This document shows, one piece after another, positions 56,736 through 64,000 of a stretch of 64,000 nt of DNA (position 1 is its first letter; every line of letters starts with the position of its first letter). A program made the translations under genes and the position numbers. The notes below the pieces were generated by a model. The model searched no databases. It saw only the letters and a program-made list of their open reading frames with translations, and was not told where the DNA came from. Origin of the DNA: Pseudomonas cremoris (GTDB lineage: Bacteria; Pseudomonadota; Gammaproteobacteria; Pseudomonadales; Pseudomonadaceae); the NCBI RefSeq assembly GCF_014230465.1, contig NZ_JAAXCY010000009.1, forward strand, positions 186,001-250,000. The letters run 5' to 3'.

Positions 56736-57426
56736 GACCCATCCTTATGTTTAAAGTCTTGAGAACCGAGCGGTACAACGTTGCCCGCACTTGCCACTGC
56801 TGACAACCCACAGCCAAAAAAGACGATCGAAAGGCGACAGATTTATTTTTTTCTATCACTGTCCGATTTTGGCCGAGTGCTGCCCTTCGCGAAGGGCACT
56901 TTAGGTCGATTGCTGCCTGTCGTGAGGGGCAGCAAGCGGCCAGAAGCAGCTATTCCTTATCGCCGTAAGATTCTGCCTGAAAGGCAAAGCCGGAGGGGTT
57001 GCCCTCGCCATCACAAAGGAAGAGGCCTATCCTGGATGACCCGTTTCATGATCAGGGTCGAGGTCAGGCGTTCCACATTGGGTATATTTAGAGCCACCAG
57101 CAAACTTCCTGACCGTCAGTGTGTGGCTGATCGTACCTCTGAGTCGGCCCAAGTAGCCACGTAGAAGGCTGAACGATTTGTGTGAATCAATCTGACACTT
57201 CTCTGCCGATTCCAAGTAATCTGCGAGAATCCCGGTACGTATCCAGCATGTTTTATTACAATCTGGACCCAGAGCTACCATTGCCACTAAGCAGCTATCG
57301 ACCAGAAGCAATCTTTAATAGCATTGCGGAATCTGAGAACGCACAATATCCTATTTATGACAACTTGATCTGGCATACCTCAAGATCATAATCAGACACT
57401 CCACTAGCACCTCGCAGCGGACAGAT
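56736..57426. other. Noncoding stretch before the STAND gene
   Basis: This is about 690 bases without a supported gene. It holds the second 18-bp repeat and a TGTCCGATTTTGGCCGAGTG segment resembling repeated noncoding sequence in pseudomonads. A GTG-started 69-codon frame (57182-57391) has no support. Confidence 0.55.
56904..56921. repeat. 18-bp dispersed repeat, copy 2 (inverted)
   Basis: GGTCGATTGCTGCCTGTC is the exact reverse complement of 53582-53599. It lies in a longer hairpin-rich stretch (CTGCCC-TTCGCGAAGGGCA nearby). Confidence 0.75.
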
Positions 57427-60400
57427 ATGGACCCAAGCAGTGTAATTCGCGCCTTGTCGTCAGCTGCGCAGGCAGTTTTGAAAAAATTTAAGACGTTAAG
57501 AGCGGAAAGGGCGGCCGGGAAAGCACCAGAAAATGTGCGGTCTGCTGATGATTCAATATTAGAAAGTGCGATCCAGCGATTAGCAGGTGGACAACTGGAT
57601 GGTTCGCTTAGTGAACGTTTCGTCGATTCGGTTGCACACTTACTGATCACACCCGAGCACCTAGATACTCCAAATGTTGTGAATTGGCTCAATGATCGCA
57701 ACGTAAGGATTGATCTCAAGTATGCCGCACGCACGAAATCGCTAGGTTCAGCAATCCCCGAAGAGATATCTGCTCGGCTTCAGGCCCGATATGGTGAAGT
57801 AGCCATGGCGAGCGCGAGGGAGGCTCGCGGCGTAGTATCAGACATCATTGCGATGCTTGCAGAGTCTGTAAACGCGCGCGTAGAAGATTCAGGGACCGCT
57901 GGCTTAGTCGTCGCCTCTCATCGTGGGCTGTCTGCCCAGATACAAGACGTCCAAGATCGATTGGCTAGTCATTCTTGCCGTGGGCAACAGATGACCGACG
58001 AAACCACCGATATTGCGCTTGAGAGCAACGTTGCTTGGCTCTCGCAAGCATTCTGTGACAAAAAGCGTGCTCGTACCGTATTTGGCCAAGCTCTCAGCCC
58101 TGGTGATGAGTCCGTATCTCGCACAATTGATCGTAAGGATCTGCGTACCAAAGTCGCGAATAATGTCTTTGGAAAACCAGATGGCGGCGTTGTTGCGATA
58201 TTAGGCGCCGACGGCAATGGCAAGTCTTGGATTTTTGCACAGGCCTGGAGCCGTCAATCCTATCGGCCATTGACTGTCGTTGTGGTCCCCGACGATATCA
58301 ATGGACTGCCTTCCAACGAGTACTGCCGGGATCTCTTGATTTCGAAGCTCCTAACACAGACAGGGGAATTACCAACATACGAAGCCAAGGAGCTATGGCT
58401 CAGGAATTTTCAGTATTGGCAAAGCCAACCCGACATTACCGTCCCGCGATTGGTTGTATTTATGGATGGTGTCAATCAACGTGAAAGCATCGACTGGGTT
58501 CGGTTTATTGATGCGATAAGCGATGTTCTGGCTCAGATCGGCGGTAGGCTAGTTTTCAGCTGCCGGCGGGTTTTCTATCGTGATTTTCTAGAGAATAAGC
58601 TACTCAGCGAAGTAGTCCCAATCGAAATCCCTGGGTGGACCGATTTGGAGTTGGACGAGCTTTTAAACGAACGGGGAACATCAATATCTGCTCTCGACAC
58701 AGAGGTGGTGCGCAGTCTGCGTAATCCTCGAATTTTTGGAGTCGCTGCGACCCTCTATAACTCTGAGGAAATCACAGCGTTTGGCGAATTGAGCATCAGT
58801 CGTCTTCTTTTCGAGCATATCCGCAGCGGCAGTGCCGCAGAAGGTACGAAGGTATCTGATAAGCAGTTTAAGGCGGATATCTGCACCCATGCGAGAAACA
58901 TTGTGCAGCGTCTCAAGGAGCAGCAAAGCGACGATATCAACGAGTTCCACATGCCTGTATTAGTGAAGGCTGGTGGTGCTAATCAAGCTATTTCCGAACA
59001 GTTTGTCATCACGTCAGCAGGGCGTTTTTTTGAGGTATTAGAAGAAGATCCTAATAAGTACCTCTTGAAAGATGAGGGTTTACCGCTGGCCCTAGGGCTT
59101 ACGCTGGTGGGGACTGCGAGGGAAGCATTTCGAAAGAAAAAGAGTGTTGAAGACGCGCTTCACAATATTCTTGAACCAATTGCTGCGCTTGATAGGACCG
59201 GCGATATCTTGATGGGAGCAATTCTCGCGGCGGTACTGGAAGAGTCACCTTTGGAAATTGTGAGCCCATTGGTACGCTGTTTCGTCATGCTTCAGAACAT
59301 AGATTCCTTGCGTTATCCGGAATTTCGTAACCTATTCGGTCGAAATCCCAAGGCGTTTATAGCGGCCCTAGAAGATTCGTCCCTTTCCCGCGATACAGTC
59401 TCAAATCTCTCTTGGCTCACTGACGCCGCCGATGATCTACGCGGAAATGAAGCCTTCGAAGTGGAGCTGTCAGCGAGTATCCACCGTTGGCTCAATATGT
59501 ACTCCCTGGCCCCCGACCGTAAGGTTTTTTTTCCCAACACTTCGAAGCATGGAGCCGAGCGAGAAAAAAAGAGGGCTGAACGAGAGCAGGAGCTTTCCGA
59601 TATTCTTATGTCATTGTCAGAGGTTGAACGCGATATTCTGAATGGCATGATTCGGGTCGATCGTGGCGACTATAGCCGCCTCAGTTTGCTTGCCTTCCAT
59701 GCGTTAGCTGGCCGCTCGCTTGCCCCCTTCGCTGTGAGCCTACGCAACTGGTGTTTCTCGACCTCGCTCAATGGTGGTCACCGCAACCACCATGAGGTTT
59801 TTGATGACCTTCTGCATTTCAACTTGGTTGACTGGTTAGCCACCAGAGATTCGCTACGGGAGTCGGCGAAGCCACTACGACAAACCTGCATTTCAAGGAC
59901 CGGTCAGTGGGCATTAATCTACGTCTTGTGCGCCACTGGCGAGAGCGCAGACGCAGAAGAGGCCAATGCCATCGTAGAGGAGTTGACGGAGGATCAAGAG
60001 CACAGGGGGGGCTGGCGAAGGATTGAGGACTATTGCGCTACTGATCCTTGCGATCCATCCTCGGAAGAGCCCGACAATATTGACCAGACAGCGATAAGGT
60101 ACAGGGCAATTGACCCCGCCAAACTGAGCAATGGCAGAAGTGTCACGCTAGACGATCACTTTTTCTCGATGGCCAAACCAGGCCTCGCACGCTTCCGCCC
60201 TGATGCTGCTATCGAAGTTTTGCGGGCCTTGGCAGATGAGGCCGTGACACGCGAAAAGTCGGAGTTCCGCCTAGCGACCTACCTGCTTGAAAGCCATACC
60301 GTTGGCTTGGAAGATCGCGTTGCGAAATCTTACGTCGAAAAAGCGGCGGAGATTGCTCAGGCGGCACTGGATGCCGACGAAGATGAGAACAATGAGGCTT

Positions 60401-62055
60401 GGGTTACTGCGCAACATGCTCTTTTTGTTGCGTTTGCTCATATGACTGGAGATGAGCAATTCACTGCGTTACTGAGTCATCCGAAAGACAAAACCATTCT
60501 TCGGGATCTATGCGATCTATTCCTACCAATAAAAGAAACCACATTGGAGCGCGCGCTCGACAAGGCCGTGCAGGAAGCTAATCAGGTCATTCAATTTCGA
60601 ATTCTTTGTTTCGCTGAAAACTCGGGTACCACTCTCAGCGCTCAAACTAGGCAGACGGTAATCACTCTGCTCGCATCGGAGCACGATCATGTCCGTCTAT
60701 CTGCGCTGTCCCTCATCCAGGCGGCTGCTGATCCAAGGCTACTCGTGGGGCTCGTGAAGTCGGGATGGAGCGCGGCTTCTCTAGATGCTGTATCTCAAAA
60801 AACCGAAATATATTATGGATCGCAGGCCCTTGTAATGGCTGCGGAGTACGGCTCAATTACGGTCGAAGAGTGTCTAGATCGGATCGCGCTTTCCGCTTAT
60901 GAATCCTTCGCTGAGCGGCTCGGACCTGATGCTGCAATGGCAATTTCAAGTCGTCTCAACACGGCTATTTTCAACGCCGCAGCTTTTCAGATTACTAGCA
61001 ACCTGCCGCATATTGAGCAAAATATAGGAGGTTGCCACTGGCCTGAGTTTGTTGAGGTTTCCGAAAAAGTGTCGCAAAAGGAAGGCCTGCGAGAGCAGTT
61101 GGAGCGGTTCGCCGACACTAGCGACGCTTGGTACAAGCGTCAAAAGCAGAACCAAGATGCCTTTGATCGCTTTGAGCGTGATCTGGTAAAGGTAGGTGCG
61201 CAGCTAATCATTGAGTCCATCACTATCGGGTTGATTTTGTCAATCGACAAGGTGGCACCTGCTCTAGTCGACTCCTGGTACAAGTATTTCCTAGAGCTGG
61301 ACAGCAAGAGTTTCAATAACGTGCACAATATTGCCTCGCTCATTTCCGAGGTCATCTCCAAAAGAAATTTGGTTGCTGGACTAACTTTGTTCGAGCGACT
61401 GAGAGTTGGTTCCCCTGATGTGTGTGTGACGATAGGTCTGCATAAAGTTAAACTTGGTGCGGTTAGCATTTGGAGGGCTGCTGATAGCGACGAAATTAAA
61501 AAACTCTGCTTCGCTCGCCTCGATAGCATCGACAACGATCATGAGCTTGCCATGGAGATTCTGGCTGCTATCGAAGCGCAGCGAGAAAATCTCATCCGGG
61601 ATTATGTCGTAGACCGTAGGAGTCGTCTGGAGCCGGCATATCGTGCTCGAGCTACGATGGTGGCAGGTCTTTCACCAGATGAAGTCTGGGCAATTGAAAC
61701 TATCGATTTGCTGAAAGACGAACATGGATTTCTGCAACAGGCATACGTTGCGGCCAAATACGCAATGGATCGCCATCAATGGTCCCGCCATTGGGCATCC
61801 CTGATGTGTACTGCGACAGATTCAGTTGAGCTTTGGCGCTACACAGTTTTGCTTTCGAAAATAGTTGATGGCCGCTTCGATTCGTTGGAAACGTATGGCG
61901 GCACACCTAGCACTCTTATCCAACGCTTCGGGCCTACGCTCAACCGCCAAATCCGCAATCGGATCAGCAAGTGGAAAAACAAGCGAAGGTCAAAGCTTTT
62001 TGGCATGCGTGTTCCAAGTAGGATGTTCATTACTGAAGGGCGTGTTTCTGATTGA
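57427..62055 (+). CDS. Large STAND/NACHT-like P-loop protein (candidate NLR-type defence protein)
   Basis: This 1542-residue protein has three visible regions. The first 200 residues are helical without a recognised effector domain. A P-loop NTPase follows with Walker A GADGNGKSW (260-268), Walker B RLVVFMDGVN (341-350) and a sensor-like RLVFSCRRVF (374-383), then IPGWTDLELDELL, as in STAND/NACHT proteins. About 1000 C-terminal residues form helical repeat-like sequence (for example LASEHDHVRLSALSLIQAAA), suited to ligand sensing. This layout is that of Avs and related bacterial NLRs. There is no clear Shine-Dalgarno. The gene is AT-richer than the core genes. Phage sensing is inference. Confidence 0.78.
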   Translation: MDPSSVIRALSSAAQAVLKKFKTLRAERAAGKAPENVRSADDSILESAIQRLAGGQLDGSLSERFVDSVAHLLITPEHLDTPNVVNWLNDRNVRIDLKYAARTKSLGSAIPEEISARLQARYGEVAMASAREARGVVSDIIAMLAESVNARVEDSGTAGLVVASHRGLSAQIQDVQDRLASHSCRGQQMTDETTDIALESNVAWLSQAFCDKKRARTVFGQALSPGDESVSRTIDRKDLRTKVANNVFGKPDGGVVAILGADGNGKSWIFAQAWSRQSYRPLTVVVVPDDINGLPSNEYCRDLLISKLLTQTGELPTYEAKELWLRNFQYWQSQPDITVPRLVVFMDGVNQRESIDWVRFIDAISDVLAQIGGRLVFSCRRVFYRDFLENKLLSEVVPIEIPGWTDLELDELLNERGTSISALDTEVVRSLRNPRIFGVAATLYNSEEITAFGELSISRLLFEHIRSGSAAEGTKVSDKQFKADICTHARNIVQRLKEQQSDDINEFHMPVLVKAGGANQAISEQFVITSAGRFFEVLEEDPNKYLLKDEGLPLALGLTLVGTAREAFRKKKSVEDALHNILEPIAALDRTGDILMGAILAAVLEESPLEIVSPLVRCFVMLQNIDSLRYPEFRNLFGRNPKAFIAALEDSSLSRDTVSNLSWLTDAADDLRGNEAFEVELSASIHRWLNMYSLAPDRKVFFPNTSKHGAEREKKRAEREQELSDILMSLSEVERDILNGMIRVDRGDYSRLSLLAFHALAGRSLAPFAVSLRNWCFSTSLNGGHRNHHEVFDDLLHFNLVDWLATRDSLRESAKPLRQTCISRTGQWALIYVLCATGESADAEEANAIVEELTEDQEHRGGWRRIEDYCATDPCDPSSEEPDNIDQTAIRYRAIDPAKLSNGRSVTLDDHFFSMAKPGLARFRPDAAIEVLRALADEAVTREKSEFRLATYLLESHTVGLEDRVAKSYVEKAAEIAQAALDADEDENNEAWVTAQHALFVAFAHMTGDEQFTALLSHPKDKTILRDLCDLFLPIKETTLERALDKAVQEANQVIQFRILCFAENSGTTLSAQTRQTVITLLASEHDHVRLSALSLIQAAADPRLLVGLVKSGWSAASLDAVSQKTEIYYGSQALVMAAEYGSITVEECLDRIALSAYESFAERLGPDAAMAISSRLNTAIFNAAAFQITSNLPHIEQNIGGCHWPEFVEVSEKVSQKEGLREQLERFADTSDAWYKRQKQNQDAFDRFERDLVKVGAQLIIESITIGLILSIDKVAPALVDSWYKYFLELDSKSFNNVHNIASLISEVISKRNLVAGLTLFERLRVGSPDVCVTIGLHKVKLGAVSIWRAADSDEIKKLCFARLDSIDNDHELAMEILAAIEAQRENLIRDYVVDRRSRLEPAYRARATMVAGLSPDEVWAIETIDLLKDEHGFLQQAYVAAKYAMDRHQWSRHWASLMCTATDSVELWRYTVLLSKIVDGRFDSLETYGGTPSTLIQRFGPTLNRQIRNRISKWKNKRRSKLFGMRVPSRMFITEGRVSD

Positions 62056-62266
62056 CCCCAGGTCCGAAGAAAGCTGACTGTTGAGGATTTGGCGGCGGTA
62101 GTAAACCGTCGCTATCCGACCCTAAGCGGCCAATCACGTAAGGCGGGAAATCAGCCGATCAGACATGCCCACGAAAATAGCGAACGCTTAAACACCACGC
62201 TAGATATTCCATTCTGGTAATGTTATAAGCGCTAAATAATTTCATCATCAGATTTAGATTCTCGCC

Positions 62267-63049
62267 GTGAAAGATACATTCTCAACCGCTGCGTTTCGTT
62301 CATTCAAAAAGTTTGTTGGAGAGTTAACAGCTGTAGCTGCCGGTACCTACGTGGGATTGCAGGAGGTCTCAGCGTCTATAGATGGGCTCGGTTTGGCTGA
62401 TCCATGGGAGATCTTAGCGGAGAAACATGGCGTTAAGCTTTGCGGGATCAAATCTGAGCGCGTTCTTCGCAGCGCTATTCGACTTAATATCGTAAGCCTT
62501 TACAGCGGTATTGATCTGTTTTTTTCAGACACTCGAAGTCAGTTTCATGCCCTTCATGGGAAGGTGTGGGTTCAGTATGATGGTGATACTCCATTTATGG
62601 CGTTGGCTCGAAATACCGGATCTAGCAAGCAGCTTCATGAAAGTAGGCTTGGTTTGGAACGAATAACATCTTTAGATTACTACAGGCTAGTTCGCAACTC
62701 TATTGCGCATCCTAGTGGTGAAGCTGAGTCTGCGGCAAAGCAATTCTATTTAGATAACCGAGATTTACTTACCAGTACAGCTATTGCTTACGGAATGAAA
62801 TCAGTTCCTCGCCCAGTTGACGACCTCAGCTTTCATGATATCAAGTATCTCGCGAGACTTGCCCTAGACCTCGCTACAGCTGTAGATAAGGATCTGGATC
62901 CTGGAGACGATAGATTAGCAATTTTAGTCCCAACAACCATTTCGAGGTTGCCTCGATCCAGTGAACGCCTTCATAATGCACGTAAGGGATGGCTTTCTGT
63001 AACGTTTGGTATCCAGTCCGCTCGTGCAGAACGTATTCTCTCAATATGA
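62267..63049 (+). CDS. HEPN-like protein downstream of the STAND gene
   Basis: This 260-residue helical protein has YYRLVRNSIAHPSG near residue 145, a clear R-N-x3-H HEPN motif. It begins with GTG at 62267 (MKDTFSTAAFRSFKKFVGEL); no ATG near the start fits. It lies 211 nt after the STAND gene, so its expression may be separate. It could be an RNase effector or a structural HEPN of the RiboL-PSP or Apea type. Codon use is AT-rich. Confidence 0.7.
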   Translation: MKDTFSTAAFRSFKKFVGELTAVAAGTYVGLQEVSASIDGLGLADPWEILAEKHGVKLCGIKSERVLRSAIRLNIVSLYSGIDLFFSDTRSQFHALHGKVWVQYDGDTPFMALARNTGSSKQLHESRLGLERITSLDYYRLVRNSIAHPSGEAESAAKQFYLDNRDLLTSTAIAYGMKSVPRPVDDLSFHDIKYLARLALDLATAVDKDLDPGDDRLAILVPTTISRLPRSSERLHNARKGWLSVTFGIQSARAERILSI

Positions 63050-63453
63050 CTCATAAGCTTAGTGGTTGAGCGTCCCCCTTCACAAGCGAATTGCGTTCAG
63101 TTCGCTTGTGAAGGGGAAGGGTCCAGTTCGATTCTGGAATGAGTCACCAATTTAAATTTCAACCTCAATTGGCCACCGCCATCCGAATTAGGTAGGTAGC
63201 TTCGCTATTCTGACCTTCAGCACTAAAGCTCCCCAAGAGTTATCACCGTAAGGGTCATTCGATTCGGGGCAGATATAATAGAGAATTTTGCTTCTGGCCT
63301 CCGATTTAGGGGCAGATCAAAATCAGTCCTGCGAATGATACGATCTAAATTTCACTTCTTCATTACAAGCAAACGACGTCAAGAAGGCTGTCTTTTAAAA
63401 ATGCCAGCATGCTTCTCCAAGTTAAATTGTTATTCGCAGATACGGAAATCGAG
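63050..63453. other. Noncoding stretch with a strong hairpin
   Basis: This is about 400 bases with no supported gene. At 63075-63116 it has a perfect 16-bp inverted repeat (CCCCTTCACAAGCGAA / TTCGCTTGTGAAGGGG) with a 10-nt loop but no T-run on either side. The rest is AT-rich. Confidence 0.6.
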
Positions 63454-64000
63454 ATGAAATCTTGCAGCTATTGCGCCAGCTTTGAAAAACTTACCAAAGA
63501 GCATATTTGGCCAAAATCCTTAATAAAAAGAAATCCGGACTTTTTGACTTACAACAAGATTACCAATTCTTTTTACAAAGGCGAAGCTGTGATAAAGGAT
63601 GTATGCGCCAAATGTAATAATGACACTCTAAGCAAGCTGGATGATTATCTAGCGGCTTTATATGACTCGCATCTTGCGAATACAATTAGCGCCGGAAGCG
63701 AGGCTAAAATAGCCTACGATTACAACATGTTGCTAAGGGTATTATTGAAAATATCTTTCAATTCAGCTCGCTCATCCGGAAGTGAAAAATCAGTCAAGTC
63801 TCACCAAAAGTTTATCACTTACATAGCTAAAGGTACTCATCGAAGCGATGTTATATTACGCCTCCTGATTGTGACCGACTCCATAGAGTTCGGCCTGGAT
63901 GGCGAAATACGCAAAACCGTTAAACCGGAAGTTTTAAGGTGCGCGGATATTGGTTACGATGGGGTATTAGCCAGTCGTTTCATGATTCGCTTGATAGCCA
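63454..64000 (+). CDS. HNH-like protein, C-terminus cut by window end
   Basis: The frame opens at ATG 63454 and stays open to the end of the window (182 residues visible, no stop). The opening MKSCSYCASFEKLTKEHIWP contains C-x2-C and EHIWPKSL, and CAKCNNDTLSKLDD follows near residue 51. This Cys/EHI.P/C-x2-CN layout is that of HNH-type zinc-cluster endonucleases found in defence and mobile loci. GGAAATCGAG precedes the start. The catalytic set cannot be confirmed without the C-terminus. Confidence 0.65.
   Translation, partial: MKSCSYCASFEKLTKEHIWPKSLIKRNPDFLTYNKITNSFYKGEAVIKDVCAKCNNDTLSKLDDYLAALYDSHLANTISAGSEAKIAYDYNMLLRVLLKISFNSARSSGSEKSVKSHQKFITYIAKGTHRSDVILRLLIVTDSIEFGLDGEIRKTVKPEVLRCADIGYDGVLASRFMIRLIA

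Noticed and set aside
57182..57391. 69-codon GTG-started frame before the STAND gene
   Set aside because: No ribosome site, no family and low-information composition.

Overview
The window looks like chromosome of a fluorescent Pseudomonas (P. fluorescens complex). The evidence is GC-rich coding sequence, six paired REP palindromes built on GTGGGAGCGGGCTTGC, a cyanide-insensitive oxidase (cioAB), and a gene order (fpr, mscL, katB, ankB, radA, PilZ protein, cstA, ybdD, yjiA, glyA, morA, then gdhA, a Lon-like protease and yqhA) that I recall as close to that of P. aeruginosa. The species call is inference; no rRNA or typing gene is present.

Region 1 (1-36.1 kb) is mostly core. It holds respiration (cioAB plus a 55-residue DUF2474 protein), 23S rRNA methylation (rlmG), a LuxR solo, redox and stress genes (fpr, mscL, katB-ankB, radA), c-di-GMP signalling (MapZ-like PilZ protein and MorA), carbon-starvation transport (cstA-ybdD), a COG0523 GTPase, glyA, ettA, gdhA, a GreA/GreB-like protein, several envelope proteins, a Lon-family protease and an ArnT-like glycosyltransferase. 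A lone HsdR-N-type nuclease at 24.6-25.6 kb is the one clearly accessory gene here.

Region 2 (36.1-51.3 kb) is accessory and looks like a defence island with two modules. Module A has a HEPN protein divergent from an unknown 486-residue protein, a large RecB-like nuclease/DnaQ-like/SF1 helicase fusion, an ankyrin protein and a BrxR/CapW-type WYL repressor. The divergent promoter region and the repressor's own upstream region share the 11-mer TTTACCTGTAT. Module B has small proteins, a YaaW-family protein with an added zinc ribbon and an unknown 382-residue protein. These converge on a four-gene operon of AAA+ ATPase, helical protein, ZorA-like long-tailed MotA/ExbB channel and ZorB-like OmpA/MotB protein. 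No ZorC, ZorD or ZorE is present. This is the best candidate for an undescribed system.

Region 3 (51.3-64 kb) is an integrative element. A 31-nt copy of a tmRNA (ssrA)-like 3' end with its terminator marks one boundary. Next come a tyrosine integrase split by a frameshift at a 5-nt homopolymer and an excisionase. Cargo includes a HEPN protein coupled to a transglutaminase-like cysteine protein, a small PD-(D/E)XK-like protein, a 1542-residue STAND-type P-loop protein followed by another HEPN protein, and an HNH-like gene cut by the window end. Base composition becomes visibly AT-richer toward 64 kb. The other boundary and the intact ssrA should lie beyond the window.

All functional statements come from reading motifs by eye. 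No database or structure search was run.
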